Assembly: GCA_947457255.1 (NCBI GenBank)
Contig: CANGUZ010000001.1
Location: forward strand, 1 to 64,000
From: Flavobacteriaceae bacterium
GTDB lineage: Bacteria > Bacteroidota > Bacteroidia > Flavobacteriales > Flavobacteriaceae
Direction: 5' to 3'
DNA length: 64,000 nucleotides
Shown: positions 8,964-18,611 of the stretch, one piece after another
How positions within the stretch are numbered: the stretch's first letter is position 1
How the letters are laid out: every line of letters begins with the position of its first letter
The notes under the pieces: generated by a model
What the model saw: only the letters and a program-made list of their open reading frames with translations
What the model was told of the DNA's origin: nothing
Database searches by the model: none
Translations under genes and position numbers: made by a program

Positions 8964-9755
8964 ATGTTGCAACTCATAAAATCATATCTTAAATTCATTT
9001 GGAACTCAAAAAACGAACATGGAGTACATTCGCCATTTGTTTTTGATTTGGTTACCAAATGTTTTTATGATAAAAAAAAGTATTCTGAATACTCAATTCT
9101 AAAAAACTACAGAAAATCGCTTTTAGAAAATAAAAATTATATTGAAGTAACTGATTTTGGTGCTGGTTCAAAAATTTTCAAAAGCAACAAAAGACAAATC
9201 TCTAAAATTGCAAAAACAGCAGGAATTTCAGAAAAAAGAGCTCAATTATTGTTTAGAATTGTCAGGTATTTTAAGCCAAATTTTATTTTAGAAATAGGCA
9301 CTTCACTAGGATTAGCAACCTCTGCCCTAGCCTTGGGATCCCGAAACTTCGGGACAAAAGCAAAAATTAAGACGTTAGAAGGTTGCCCAAATACAATGAA
9401 TCAATGTCAATTGCAATTGAAAAAATTCAACTTCAATACTATTGATTGTGTAAATGCAGAATTTTCAAGCTATCTCGAAAACCTGAAACCCGAAACTCTA
9501 AACCCGAAACTAATCTACTTCGATGGCAATCATTCCAAAAAAGCCACATTAGAATATTTTGAACTTTTGTTACCAACCATTACAAATGAAAGTATTTGGA
9601 TTTTTGATGATATTCATTGGTCTACAGCTATGGAAGAAGCTTGGGAAATCATAAAAGCATGCCCGAAAGTTACTGTTAGTATTGATACTTTTCAATGGGG
9701 AATTGTATTTTTTAGAATCGAACAAGAAAAAGAACATTTTGTGATTCGAGTTTAA
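8964..9755 (+). CDS. Class I SAM-dependent methyltransferase-like protein
   Basis: A 263-aa protein with a Rossmann-type methyltransferase core: motif I FILEIGTSLGLAT near residue 110, LEGCP as the acidic strand that holds the SAM ribose, and LIYFDGNHSKKATLEYF followed by IFDDIHWS, a pattern typical of the CmoM/O-methyltransferase-like group. N-terminal residues 1-45 carry HGVHSPFVFDLV, a block I recognise from Bacteroidota members. The substrate is unknown. Two loops (SRNFGT near residue 126 and KPETLNPK near residue 174) are encoded by short repeat-like DNA resembling intergenic repeats (see findings), yet the frame is intact. Confidence 0.82.
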   Translation: MLQLIKSYLKFIWNSKNEHGVHSPFVFDLVTKCFYDKKKYSEYSILKNYRKSLLENKNYIEVTDFGAGSKIFKSNKRQISKIAKTAGISEKRAQLLFRIVRYFKPNFILEIGTSLGLATSALALGSRNFGTKAKIKTLEGCPNTMNQCQLQLKKFNFNTIDCVNAEFSSYLENLKPETLNPKLIYFDGNHSKKATLEYFELLLPTITNESIWIFDDIHWSTAMEEAWEIIKACPKVTVSIDTFQWGIVFFRIEQEKEHFVIRV

Positions 9756-9888
9756 TATTTATTAAAATCAACTCCTTTCTTCTTAGTAAACTTGCCAATT
9801 TCTATATAAACTAGTTGAACTTTATACCAAAATTTGTAACGTTATATTTAAAAACGATACTTATATTTACATTTTAAAATCTAACGAG

Positions 9889-10578
9889 ATGATAAGTCAA
9901 CCTTTAATAAAAATAACTAACATAAAACGAGATTTTGTTCTTGGAAACGAAATCGTATATGTACTTAAAGGAATTGATTTAGAAATAAACAAAGGAGAAT
10001 ATGTCGCATTAATGGGGCCTTCAGGTTCAGGAAAATCGACTTTGATGAATATTTTGGGATGCTTAGATACAGCTACTTCAGGAAGCTATATTCTAAATAA
10101 TAAAGATGTAAGCCAAATGCATGATGATGAATTGGCAGAAATTCGGAATAAAGAAATAGGTTTCGTTTTTCAAACTTTTAATTTAATGCCTAGAACAACT
10201 GCATTAAATAATGTGGCACTTCCAATGATTTATGCTGGCTACTCTAAATCAGAAAGAATTGTTCGCGCAAAAGAAGTTCTTGAACAAGTCAATTTAGCTG
10301 ATAGAATGGATCACCAACCCAACCAACTTTCTGGAGGACAACGCCAACGTGTAGCCATTGCCAGAGCTCTGGTAAACCGACCTTCAATTATTTTAGCCGA
10401 TGAACCAACTGGAAATTTAGACAGCAAAACATCAAATGAAATCATGAAATTATTTGGCGATATTCATAAATTAGGAAATACTGTAATTTTAGTTACACAC
10501 GAGGAAGAAATTGCTGCTTATGCCAATAGAATCATTCGTTTACGTGACGGATTGATTGAAAGCGACACCACAAAATGA
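9889..10578 (+). CDS. ABC transporter ATP-binding protein (LolD/MacB type)
   Basis: A 229-aa ATPase subunit: Walker A GPSGSGKS near residue 44, Q-loop [17 protein letters not shown], signature [15 protein letters not shown], Walker [16 protein letters not shown] and the switch His in VTHEEE. The [20 protein letters not shown] segment is typical of the MacB/LolD/FtsE-like branch, which powers lipoprotein release or mechanotransmission-type exporters. No MacB-like permease is adjacent, so the partner must be encoded elsewhere. Confidence 0.92.
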   Translation: MISQPLIKITNIKRDFVLGNEIVYVLKGIDLEINKGEYVALMGPSGSGKSTLMNILGCLDTATSGSYILNNKDVSQMHDDELAEIRNKEIGFVFQTFNLMPRTTALNNVALPMIYAGYSKSERIVRAKEVLEQVNLADRMDHQPNQLSGGQRQRVAIARALVNRPSIILADEPTGNLDSKTSNEIMKLFGDIHKLGNTVILVTHEEEIAAYANRIIRLRDGLIESDTTK

Positions 10579-10580
10579 TT

Positions 10581-10636
10581 TTGATTTCAGATTATTCTAA
10601 ATAATTCCTAAATCAAAAATCTAAAATCAAAAATTA
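10581..10636. repeat. Low-complexity intergenic word repeat
   Basis: TTGATTTCAGATTATT words are answered by AAATCAAAAATCTAAAATCAA, forming an imperfect AT-rich dyad that fills the gap before the adenosyltransferase start. Confidence 0.55.
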
Positions 10637-10641
10637 ATAGA

Positions 10642-11211
10642 ATGAAAGTATATACAAAAACAGGAGATACCGGCACCACAGCTCTTTTTGGAGGAACAAG
10701 AGTTCCTAAAGATCATATTAGAATAGAGAGTTATGGAACTATAGATGAATTAAATTCGCATATAGGGTTAATTCGGGATCAGGAGATGAATGCTCATTAT
10801 AAAGATATTCTTATAGAAATTCAGGATCGCCTTTTTACCGTAGGTGCAATTCTGGCAACTCCACCTGAAAAAGAAGTTTTAAAAAACGGAGAATTGCGTC
10901 TTAAAAATCTTGGAATTGTAGAAACCGATATCGAACTTTTAGAAAACGAAATCGATGTTATGGAAGAAGCACTTCCGCCAATGACTCATTTTGTCTTACC
11001 TGGCGGACATACAACTGTGTCATATTGTCATATTGCTCGTTGTGTTTGCCGTCGTGCAGAGCGTTTAGCGGTGCATTTAGACCACAACGAACCCGTTGCA
11101 GGAAACGCAATTAAGTATCTTAACCGTCTTTCTGACTATCTTTTTGTACTGGCACGAAAGTTGTCTCATGATTTGAAAGCAGATGAAGTAAAATGGATTC
11201 CGAGGAAATAG
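10642..11211 (+). CDS. ATP:cob(I)alamin adenosyltransferase (PduO/MMAB type)
   Basis: Converts cob(I)alamin and ATP into adenosylcobalamin. The 189-aa length is normal for PduO-type enzymes. Diagnostic blocks are the N-terminal ATP-binding TKTGDTGTTALFGG, the SYGTIDELNSHIGL helix, and the C-terminal CRRAERLAVHL with NEPVAGNAIKYLNRLSDYLFVLAR. The product is the cofactor of methylmalonyl-CoA mutase encoded at 44-48 kb, so the two loci are functionally linked although not in one operon. The upstream gap holds only a word repeat and no clear promoter. Confidence 0.95.
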   Translation: MKVYTKTGDTGTTALFGGTRVPKDHIRIESYGTIDELNSHIGLIRDQEMNAHYKDILIEIQDRLFTVGAILATPPEKEVLKNGELRLKNLGIVETDIELLENEIDVMEEALPPMTHFVLPGGHTTVSYCHIARCVCRRAERLAVHLDHNEPVAGNAIKYLNRLSDYLFVLARKLSHDLKADEVKWIPRK

Positions 11212-11313
11212 GAATTTTTATAGTTTTTGTATTACAAAAATCTTAAATTAAAAACTCCAAATCCTTAATAAAAACACGTTCTTAACTTTATTATTAAAAT
11301 AAATCAAATTTTA

Positions 11314-11344
11314 CTTGACTTTTTGAGTAAAAAAATTATTTTTG
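11314..11344 (+). promoter_or_regulatory. Promoter of the DUF2795 gene
   Basis: -7 box TATTTTTG at 11337-11344 with CTTG at 11314-11317 (19-bp spacing) as the -33 element; start codon 23 bp downstream. Confidence 0.6.
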
Positions 11345-11366
11345 CATAAATTAAAATCAAAATAAG

Positions 11367-11588
11367 ATGTATTGGACATTAGAATTAGCATCCTATTTGA
11401 GCGATGCGCCTTGGCCGGCTAACAAAGATGAGCTTATTGACTACGCAATTAGAGCTGGAGCACCACTAGAAGTAGTGGAAAATCTTCAATCTATAGAAGA
11501 CGAAGGCGAGATATATGAATCGATGGAAGAAATTTGGCCGGATTATCCAACAGACGAAGACTACCTTTGGAATGAGGATGAATATTAA
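11367..11588 (+). CDS. DUF2795 family protein
   Basis: Small acidic protein of 73 aa beginning MYWTLELASYLSDAPWPANKDELIDYAIRAGAP, a block I recognise from the DUF2795 family. The tail is strongly acidic (DYPTDEDYLWNEDEY). The function is unknown; no catalytic motifs, signal peptide or membrane segment are visible. It sits upstream of secA but has its own promoter and a terminator behind it, so it is probably a monocistronic gene. Confidence 0.82.
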   Translation: MYWTLELASYLSDAPWPANKDELIDYAIRAGAPLEVVENLQSIEDEGEIYESMEEIWPDYPTDEDYLWNEDEY

Positions 11589-11606
11589 AAAAATATTAAA
11601 ACCAAT

Positions 11607-11633
11607 AAAAGTCTCAGTTGAGGCTTTTTTTTT
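11607..11633 (+). terminator. Intrinsic terminator after the DUF2795 gene
   Basis: Stem AAGTCTCA / TGAGGCTT (11609-11616 and 11619-11626) with a two-base loop and a run of nine T. The T run leads almost directly into the secA -7 box. Confidence 0.8.
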
Positions 11634-11636
11634 GTT

Positions 11637-11644
11637 TAAATTTG
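11637..11644 (+). promoter_or_regulatory. -7 box of secA
   Basis: TAAATTTG, 34 bp before the secA ATG. A possible -33 TTG lies inside the preceding terminator stem (11618-11620, 16-bp spacing, slightly short). Confidence 0.5.
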
Positions 11645-11678
11645 CACACCTTATCAATTAAGAAATTATACAACCATC

Positions 11679-14600
11679 ATGAGTTTCATAAATAGTATCA
11701 TAAAAGTTTTTGTAGGAGATAAATCTCAAAAAGATGTAAAAGCTTTACAAGGAAATGTCAATAAAATTAAAGCACTTGAAAGTATCTTAGGAAATTTATC
11801 TAACGATGAATTAAGAGCAAAAACGATTCAGTTTAAAGAAAAAATTAAGTTAGCTCGAGCTGAAAAAGATGCTAAAATTGATGCTTTAAAAAACGAAGTT
11901 GAACTGGTTGAAGATATCGACAAAAGAGAAGATATTTACGCCGCTATTGATGTGCTCGAAAAAGAAGCCTACGATATTTCTGAAAAAACATTAAGCGAAA
12001 TTCTTCCTGAGGCTTTTGCTGTCATTAAAGAAACCGCAAAACGATTCAAAGAAAACGCTCAACTCGTAGTTACAGCAACCCCAAAGGATAGAGAACTTTC
12101 TGCTACAAAATCCTACATCAATATCGTTGGTGACACCGCAGTTTGGGCAAATTCATGGAATGCTGCCGGGAAACAAATTACGTGGGACATGGTGCATTAT
12201 GACGTTCAATTAATTGGCGGTATGGTACTGCACGAAGGAAAAGTAGCTGAAATGCAAACTGGTGAAGGAAAAACGTTAGTGGCTACATTACCATTATATC
12301 TAAACGCTCTAACCGGAAACGGAGTACATTTAGTAACCGTAAACGACTATTTGGCTAAACGTGATAGTACTTGGAAAGCACCATTATTTGAATTTCATGG
12401 AATGACGGTTGACTGTATTGACAATCACCAACCCAATTCAGATGACAGACGTAAAGCCTACGAAGCTGATATTACTTACGGTACCAATAACGAATTTGGC
12501 TTTGATTATTTAAGAGATAATATGGCGCACTCACCAGAAGATTTGGTGCAGAGAAAGCACAATTTTGCTATTGTTGATGAAGTCGATTCGGTTTTGATTG
12601 ATGATGCGAGAACACCATTAATTATTTCTGGCCCTGTTCCTCAAGGAGATCGACACGAATTTAACGAATTGAAACCAAAAATCGAAAATCTAGTAAGTCT
12701 TCAAAGACAATTAGCCAACGGATTTTTGACTGAAGCCAAACGATTGGTTAAAGAAGGAAATACTAAAGATGGTGGTTTTAATTTATTGAGAGCCTACAGA
12801 GCCTTACCTAAAAATAAAGCTTTAATTAAATTTTTGAGTGAAGAAGGTATCAAACAGTTGCTTCAAAAAACAGAAAATCAATACATGCAAGACAACAATC
12901 GCGACATGCACCTTGTTGACGAAGCCTTGTATTTTGTGATTGAAGAGAAAAATAATCAAGTTGAATTGTCTGATAACGGAATTAAATTCCTTTCAAACGA
13001 TACCGGTGGAAATTTCTTTATTTTGCCAGACATTGGAACTGAAATTGCCAGAATAGAAAAATTAGCGTTAAGCAAAGATGAAGAAGCCGAAGAAAAAGAA
13101 AAATTGTTTCAAGATTTCTCTATCAAAAGCGAACGTATTCATACTTTGACGCAATTGCTTAAAGCCTACACCCTTTTTGAAAAAGATGTCGAGTATGTAA
13201 TTATGGACAATAAAATTTTAATTGTCGATGAACAAACGGGTCGTATCATGGATGGTCGTCGTTATTCTGATGGATTACATCAAGCCATTGAAGCCAAAGA
13301 AAACGTAAAAATTGAAGCTGCAACACAAACTTTTGCAACCGTAACTTTACAGAATTATTTCAGAATGTACAGCAAACTAGCGGGTATGACTGGAACTGCG
13401 GTAACAGAAGCTGGTGAACTTTGGGAAATATACAAATTAGACGTGGTGGAAATCCCTACCAACCGTCCGATGGCAAGAGCCGATAAAGAAGATTTCATTT
13501 ATAAAACGACTCGTGAAAAATTCAATGCAGTTATTGAAGATGTAAGCGAATTATCCAATGCAGGTCGTCCTGTTTTAATTGGAACAACTTCGGTAGAAAT
13601 CTCTGAATTACTAAGCCGAATGTTAAAAATGCGTGGTGTTCCTCACAACGTATTGAATGCGAAAATGCACAAACAAGAAGCACAAATTGTAGAAGAAGCT
13701 GGAAAAGCTGGAGTAGTAACCATTGCCACCAATATGGCGGGTCGTGGAACGGATATTAAATTATCTCCAGAAGTAAAAGCAGCAGGCGGACTGGCCATAG
13801 TAGGTACTGAGCGTCACGATTCTCGTCGTGTAGACAGACAGTTGCGTGGTCGTGCTGGTCGTCAAGGCGATGTAGGAAGTTCACAATTTTATGTTTCACT
13901 AGAAGACAACTTGATGCGTCTTTTTGGATCAGAAAGAGTCGCTAAAGTAATGGATAGAATGGGATTGAAAGAAGGCGAAGTGATTCAACATTCCATGATG
14001 ACCAAATCGATAGAGCGTGCTCAGAAAAAAGTAGAAGAGAATAACTTCGGAACACGTAAACGTTTGTTAGAATATGATGATGTTATGAATGCACAACGTG
14101 AAGTGGTTTATAAACGCCGTCGTCATGCTTTGCACGGAGAACGTTTAAAAGTAGACATTGCCAACATGATGTATGACACTTGCGAAGTGATTGTTGAGGC
14201 AAACAAACAAGCAAAAGATTTCAAAAATTTTGAATTTGAATTGATTCGCTATTTTTCTATCACATCACCAGTTTCAGAAAGTGAATTTGAAAAACTATCT
14301 GACATGGAATTGACTGGTAAAGTGTACAAAGTAGCTTTAGAATTTTACACTGAAAAAACAGAGCGAAGTGCAAGAGAAGCTTTTCCAATTATAAAAAATG
14401 TTTACGAAGACAAAACCAATCAGTTCGAACGTATTGTAGTTCCTTTTACTGACGGAATCAAATCGTTGAATGTAGTAACTGACTTGAAAAAGGCTTATGA
14501 AACCAACGGAAAACAATTGATTGCCGATTTCGAAAAAAACATCACCTTAGCCATTGTTGATGAAGCTTGGAAAAAACACTTGCGTAAAATGGACGAATTG

Positions 14601-15032
14601 AAACAATCGGTTCAATTAGCGGTCCATGAACAAAAAGACCCGTTGCTTATTTATAAATTTGAAGCATTCAAATTATTCAGTTCTATGCTAAATGGGGTGA
14701 ATAAAGAAGTAATTTCCTTTTTATTTAAAGGCGATTTACCAGCACAAAATGCACCGGCTATTCAAGAAGCAAAACAAGTTAAGGTAAAAGAAAATTATAA
14801 AACCAGTAAAGACGAAGTGCCAAATAGCGACACCTTGTCCGAGCAGAATCGAGAAGCTGGGCAAACCCAACAACGTCAGGTTACGGAAACTATCGTTAGA
14901 GAAATGCCAAAAATCAACAGAAACGATACGGTAACAATTAAACATGTTATGAGTGGTAAAACCGATACCCTAAAATACAAAAAAGCAGAAAGCATGTTGC
15001 ATTCTGGCGAATGGATCATTGTGAATGACTAA
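11679..15032 (+). CDS. secA: Protein translocase ATPase SecA
   Basis: Motor ATPase of the Sec pathway that pushes unfolded preproteins through SecYEG. It is 1,117 aa, longer than the roughly 900 aa of proteobacterial SecA, with extra sequence around residues 330-470 typical of Bacteroidota. Visible motifs: Walker [11 protein letters not shown] near residue 190, Walker [22 protein letters not shown], the [11 protein letters not shown] block, helicase motif [12 protein letters not shown], and GRAGRQGD. The C-terminus (GEWIIVND) lacks the CxCx8CH zinc/SecB-binding motif, so no SecB-type docking is expected. The gene has its own promoter and a strong terminator. Confidence 0.98.
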   Translation: MSFINSIIKVFVGDKSQKDVKALQGNVNKIKALESILGNLSNDELRAKTIQFKEKIKLARAEKDAKIDALKNEVELVEDIDKREDIYAAIDVLEKEAYDISEKTLSEILPEAFAVIKETAKRFKENAQLVVTATPKDRELSATKSYINIVGDTAVWANSWNAAGKQITWDMVHYDVQLIGGMVLHEGKVAEMQTGEGKTLVATLPLYLNALTGNGVHLVTVNDYLAKRDSTWKAPLFEFHGMTVDCIDNHQPNSDDRRKAYEADITYGTNNEFGFDYLRDNMAHSPEDLVQRKHNFAIVDEVDSVLIDDARTPLIISGPVPQGDRHEFNELKPKIENLVSLQRQLANGFLTEAKRLVKEGNTKDGGFNLLRAYRALPKNKALIKFLSEEGIKQLLQKTENQYMQDNNRDMHLVDEALYFVIEEKNNQVELSDNGIKFLSNDTGGNFFILPDIGTEIARIEKLALSKDEEAEEKEKLFQDFSIKSERIHTLTQLLKAYTLFEKDVEYVIMDNKILIVDEQTGRIMDGRRYSDGLHQAIEAKENVKIEAATQTFATVTLQNYFRMYSKLAGMTGTAVTEAGELWEIYKLDVVEIPTNRPMARADKEDFIYKTTREKFNAVIEDVSELSNAGRPVLIGTTSVEISELLSRMLKMRGVPHNVLNAKMHKQEAQIVEEAGKAGVVTIATNMAGRGTDIKLSPEVKAAGGLAIVGTERHDSRRVDRQLRGRAGRQGDVGSSQFYVSLEDNLMRLFGSERVAKVMDRMGLKEGEVIQHSMMTKSIERAQKKVEENNFGTRKRLLEYDDVMNAQREVVYKRRRHALHGERLKVDIANMMYDTCEVIVEANKQAKDFKNFEFELIRYFSITSPVSESEFEKLSDMELTGKVYKVALEFYTEKTERSAREAFPIIKNVYEDKTNQFERIVVPFTDGIKSLNVVTDLKKAYETNGKQLIADFEKNITLAIVDEAWKKHLRKMDELKQSVQLAVHEQKDPLLIYKFEAFKLFSSMLNGVNKEVISFLFKGDLPAQNAPAIQEAKQVKVKENYKTSKDEVPNSDTLSEQNREAGQTQQRQVTETIVREMPKINRNDTVTIKHVMSGKTDTLKYKKAESMLHSGEWIIVND

Positions 15033-15074
15033 TTCTTTTTTTGTCATTTAGACAAAGGAGCACTCTAAAATAAC

Positions 15075-15109
15075 AATCCTCAATTGCGAAAGTAGTTGAG
15101 GATTTTTTT
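15075..15109 (+). terminator. Intrinsic terminator of secA
   Basis: Nine-base arms AATCCTCAA (15075-15083) and TTGAGGATT (15096-15104) followed by T residues that run into the next -7 box. Confidence 0.8.
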
Positions 15110-15116
15110 ATATTTG
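15109..15116 (+). promoter_or_regulatory. -7 box for the secreted-protein gene
   Basis: TATATTTG, 15 bp before the ATG at 15132, with TTG at 15084-15086 (22-bp spacing) as a possible -33 element inside the terminator hairpin. Confidence 0.5.
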
Positions 15117-15131
15117 AATAAATCAAAAATC

Positions 15132-15713
15132 ATGAAAACAAAAATAATTTTGCTATTGCTACTTTGTAGTTTTACCTCTTTTTCTCAAACTATAGAAAAA
15201 CTAAGAGTAGCGACCAAGAAAATTTACGATGCAAATTACACTATGGATTTTGATACCATCGTAAACCTAACCTATCCGAAAATTGTTGAAACTCTTAGCG
15301 GTAAAAATGCCATGCTCAACAAACTCGATTCTGATTATCAGAATGATGAATTTAGAATGCGATTAGAATTAGTAACGCCTGTTTTTCAGTATTCAGAAAT
15401 AAAAAAAATTGATGGCAAAACATTTTGCGTCATTACTTATAGAAATCCAATTCGTTATTTTTTTGAAAACAAACTCGACAATGATACCGCTGTAAAAAAA
15501 GTCAATTGGCTGAAAGAGAATAATTCTACCAAAGAAGTTTTTTTTGAACCTAAACGCAATAGCATTAATGTAAAACGAATCTCAAAATTGGTTGCAATTG
15601 CTGATGAAACGACAAGCAAGGAATGGAAGTTCTTTAACTTTGATGATTCATCGCAAAGGGAAATTTTTAAAACACTTTTCAGTAAAAACACAAAAAAAGA
15701 ATTAGGATTTTAA
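15132..15713 (+). CDS. Secreted or periplasmic protein of unknown function
   Basis: A 193-aa protein. The start at 15132 gives a clean Sec signal peptide (MKTKIILLLLLCSFTSFSQ, cleavage around residue 19); an ATG 12 codons upstream lies before the -7 box and is rejected. The mature part alternates helix and strand-like segments, with TMDFDTIVNLTYPKIVE and CVITYRNPIRYF, and ends in a basic tail. The layout resembles small NTF2-like or DUF-type secreted proteins of Bacteroidota, but I do not recognise a family with confidence. It is monocistronic and next to secA without an evident functional link. Confidence 0.75.
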   Translation: MKTKIILLLLLCSFTSFSQTIEKLRVATKKIYDANYTMDFDTIVNLTYPKIVETLSGKNAMLNKLDSDYQNDEFRMRLELVTPVFQYSEIKKIDGKTFCVITYRNPIRYFFENKLDNDTAVKKVNWLKENNSTKEVFFEPKRNSINVKRISKLVAIADETTSKEWKFFNFDDSSQREIFKTLFSKNTKKELGF

Positions 15714-15781
15714 AAGAACCAAAAAAATAATAATTATCTTTACTTCAATAGATTCTAAAAACTAACTTTAAAACAAATATC

Positions 15782-15892
15782 ATGGCTAAAAGTCAAGACG
15801 CAAAGAAAACCGTAAAAAAAGAACCTCTAAAAACGGCAAAAGAGAAAAAAGCTGAAAAAAGAGATAAAAAAAATACACCTAAAAGAGATTAA
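15782..15892 (+). CDS. Tiny Lys-rich protein (36 aa)
   Basis: An ATG at 15782 opens a 36-codon frame starting MAKSQDAKKTVKKEP and ending in TPKRD; about 40% of residues are lysine or arginine. Similar short Lys/Ala/Glu-rich proteins are common in flavobacteria and their role is unknown; nucleic-acid binding or condensation is a guess from charge. A TATCTTTA box (15735-15742) sits 40 bp upstream. It is followed by a very strong hairpin. The high codon regularity and promoter support a real gene. Confidence 0.6.
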   Translation: MAKSQDAKKTVKKEPLKTAKEKKAEKRDKKNTPKRD

Positions 15893-15961
15893 AAAGAAGT
15901 TCCTATTCGGTGCTTTTTTATGAATTTGACACGAATTTTTGGTTTTTAAATTTAAAACTTT

Positions 15962-16035
15962 AAACCATTAAGAGAATTAAGATTCATTAAGCCATTTTAA
16001 CTTAACAAATCTTAATTCTCTTAATGGTTTTTTTT
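15962..16035. terminator. Long perfect hairpin between convergent genes
   Basis: Arms 15962-15984 and 16008-16030 are 23-nt perfect complements (beginning AAACCATTAAGAG), with a nested TTAAG/CTTAA pair in the 23-nt loop and a T run after the right arm. It lies between the plus-strand Lys-rich gene and the minus-strand oxidase, so it is probably a bidirectional terminator. Confidence 0.8.
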
Positions 16036-16095
16036 ATTTATTTAACTAAAAGTCTTTATTTTATAAAACCCACAAAGTTAGGTTTAAACACTTTT

Positions 16096-17505
16096 TTACA
16101 AACTATCTGGAAAAATTTTACCTGGATTTAAAATACCATTAGGATCAAAAATAGATTTTATTCCTTTCATCAATTGCAATTGCACTTTACTAAATGCAAT
16201 ATCCATATAATTTTTCTGAACAAAACCAATACCGTGTTCCCCTGATAAAGTTCCTTTTAAGGAAACTGTTAATTCAAAAATTTCACGAATTCCTTTAGTT
16301 ACTTCGGTATTCCAATTTTCATCCGACATGTCACCTTTAATAATATTTACATGAAGGTTTCCATCACCAGCATGACCATAACAAACGGATTTAAATCCGT
16401 ATTTATTTCCGATTTGTTTAATTCCTGTTAGTAATTTTGGCAATTCGTACCTTGGTACAACCGTATCTTCTTCTTTGTAAATCGAATTTGCTTTTACAGC
16501 TTCGGCAACACTACGACGCATTTTCCAAAGTGCATTTTTTTGATCTTCAGTATCTGCAAAAAGCACTTCATCAATTTGAAATTGCTCTACAACATTCATT
16601 ATTTTTTCAGCTTCCTGAAATAAAATATCAGGATAATTGCCATCAACTTCTATTAATAAATGCGCTTGAATTGCATCAGGAACTTGCACATTTAATCCTT
16701 CTACAAATTGCAAAGTCCAATCAATAGCATCACGCTCCATAAACTCTAAAGCACTTGGAATAATTCCTGCTCTAAAAATTGCCGAAACGGCTTCGCAAGC
16801 TTCATTTGCTTTATAAAAAGGAACTAACATGAGTACATTATTCGAATTTTTAGGCAATAATTTCATTACAATTTTTGTAATAATTCCAAGTGTTCCTTCG
16901 CTTCCCACCATCAACTGCGTAAGATTGTATCCCGTCGAATTTTTTAAAGTATTGGCTCCTGTCCAAATGATTTCTCCGTTTGGAAGCACGACTTCTAAAT
17001 TCAAGACATAATCCTTCGTAACACCATATTTTACGGCTCTTGCACCTCCAGCATTCTCTGCCACATTCCCTCCAATCCAACAACTTCCTTGACTGCTTGG
17101 ATCAGGTGGATAAAAAAGATTTTTTTCGGCAACTGCCTCTCTCAAAACTTGAGTGATTACTGCTGGTTCTGTGGTTACCTGAAGATTGCGTTCGTCTATT
17201 TCTAGAATTTTATTCAGTCGTTCTGTAGATAATCCTATACCTCTATGAATACTCAAAGCGCCACCACTCAAACCTGTTCGGCCTCCAATTGGCGTCACTG
17301 GAATTTTATATTCGTTGGCCAATTTCAGAATTTCAGAAATCTCGAAAGCATTCGAAGGTTTTACCACCACATGAGGCGGAAAAACATAATCTTCCGTTTC
17401 ATCATGACCATAGTGATTTCGAGTTTCCTGATCGGAAAAGACATAAGAACTTCCTACAATTTGAACGAGTTTATTGTTTATTTCAGGTGATATTTCAATA
17501 TTCAT
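16096..17505 (-). CDS. FAD-binding oxidoreductase (GlcD/D-lactate dehydrogenase type)
   Basis: A 469-aa flavoenzyme of the FAD_binding_4 plus FAD-oxidase C family. The N-terminal PCMH domain shows PVTPIGGRTGLSGGAL, DPSSQGSCWIGGNVAENAGG and GYNLTQLMVGSEGTLGIITK; the C-terminal half has CYGHAGDGNLHVNI and LSGEHGIGFVQK with the conserved histidines. Members oxidise 2-hydroxy acids such as glycolate or D-lactate and pass electrons to quinone or cytochrome. No GlcE/GlcF subunits are adjacent, so a single-subunit D-lactate or 2-hydroxyacid dehydrogenase is more likely than glycolate oxidase. Confidence 0.9.
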   Translation of the reverse strand: MNIEISPEINNKLVQIVGSSYVFSDQETRNHYGHDETEDYVFPPHVVVKPSNAFEISEILKLANEYKIPVTPIGGRTGLSGGALSIHRGIGLSTERLNKILEIDERNLQVTTEPAVITQVLREAVAEKNLFYPPDPSSQGSCWIGGNVAENAGGARAVKYGVTKDYVLNLEVVLPNGEIIWTGANTLKNSTGYNLTQLMVGSEGTLGIITKIVMKLLPKNSNNVLMLVPFYKANEACEAVSAIFRAGIIPSALEFMERDAIDWTLQFVEGLNVQVPDAIQAHLLIEVDGNYPDILFQEAEKIMNVVEQFQIDEVLFADTEDQKNALWKMRRSVAEAVKANSIYKEEDTVVPRYELPKLLTGIKQIGNKYGFKSVCYGHAGDGNLHVNIIKGDMSDENWNTEVTKGIREIFELTVSLKGTLSGEHGIGFVQKNYMDIAFSKVQLQLMKGIKSIFDPNGILNPGKIFPDSL

Positions 17506-17568
17506 TTCTGTTGCTTTAAAGTCGTAAAATTAGTGTTTTTTAGAGAGTATCCCAAATGGTAAAAAATA

Positions 17569-18480
17569 CTAAAAAGTAGTCAAAATCCAATACCAAAATG
17601 CCAACGTAATAAAAGACATTGGAATTCCAATACCAATCATCATTGTACTTAATTTTGGTTTTAACCCGTAATTTGCAGCTAAAATAGTTCCTGTAATCAT
17701 GGGAGCCATGGCTGATTCCATAATTGAAACATCGATTACTAAACCTTTACCATGAAGAATAATTTTATAGAAAAGATAAAAAAAAGCAGGTGTAATCATT
17801 AACTTAAAAAATAATCCCAATGCTAAAAATCCCCAATGCTTACTCCTTCTATCAATCGTCAATTGCAAGCCTACAGCAACCAAAGCAATTGGTGTAATCG
17901 TGCTTCCTAACTTTTGAAAAACAGATTGCAATTCTATTGGAAAGTCAACTTTTAACAAATTTAATATACAAGCAAAAATTGTTGCAATAAAAGGTGGAAA
18001 AAGTAACATTTTTGAAATAATTAATCTAAAACTTGGTTTCCCTCTCGAAAAAAAAGTCGCTGTTATAATTCCGAAAGTAGTCAAAACCACAAAAGTTCCA
18101 GGCTGATCAATAATAATAGCTGTTTTCAGACCTTCATCGCCATATAACGCCTGAATGATAGGAAAACCAACGAAAGAGGTATTTCCAAGTCCAGAGGTAA
18201 TAATTAAACAACCAATGAGTTTATTAGACCAACCCAATCTTTTTCCGATGAAATAAAAGAAAACAAAGGAGAGTATAAAACCTATCCAAGCAATACCAAG
18301 AGGAAATAATAAGGTCGAATTAATTTCAATTTTAGGTATATAAAACAGCACCAATGCGGGCAATGCCACGTAGATAATAAATTGATTAAGAGTTTTATAA
18401 CTATTAACAGGGAAATCTTTTGCTCTTTGCAAGATAATTCCAAGGAGCAAGCAGAAAAAGATAAGGAGGATGTTTTCCAT
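17569..18480 (-). CDS. AEC family transporter (auxin efflux carrier-like permease)
   Basis: A 303-aa polytopic membrane protein with about ten hydrophobic segments, starting ENILLIFFCLLLGIILQ and containing the family features QFIIYVALPALVLFYIPKI near the N-terminus and GNTSFVGFPIIQALYG mid-protein. The C-terminal half has MESAMAPMITGTILAANYGL. AEC carriers move organic acids such as malate or other small solutes; the substrate is unknown. It is divergent from meaB and follows the 2-hydroxyacid oxidase on the same strand, which loosely suggests organic-acid transport. Confidence 0.9.
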   Translation of the reverse strand: MENILLIFFCLLLGIILQRAKDFPVNSYKTLNQFIIYVALPALVLFYIPKIEINSTLLFPLGIAWIGFILSFVFFYFIGKRLGWSNKLIGCLIITSGLGNTSFVGFPIIQALYGDEGLKTAIIIDQPGTFVVLTTFGIITATFFSRGKPSFRLIISKMLLFPPFIATIFACILNLLKVDFPIELQSVFQKLGSTITPIALVAVGLQLTIDRRSKHWGFLALGLFFKLMITPAFFYLFYKIILHGKGLVIDVSIMESAMAPMITGTILAANYGLKPKLSTMMIGIGIPMSFITLAFWYWILTTF

Positions 18481-18497
18481 GGTTTAAAATCGAATGA

Positions 18498-18527
18498 CAA
18501 AAATACTCTTTAAAATGTTTGGTCAAG
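18498..18527 (-). promoter_or_regulatory. Candidate promoter of the AEC gene
   Basis: On the minus strand TATTTTTG (18505-18498) is preceded by CTTG (18527-18524) with an 18-bp spacer. Confidence 0.5.
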
Positions 18528-18611
18528 AACAAAATTTTATAACAATATTCTATTAAGATTTAAATAATACTGTTTTTGTTTTCATTACTTTTACTTTTTA
18601 AAAACTAACTT

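Noticed and set aside
9889..10578. Adjacent permease partner for the LolD/MacB-like ATPase
   Set aside because: Neither neighbour is a permease; the flanking genes are a methyltransferase and a cobalamin adenosyltransferase.
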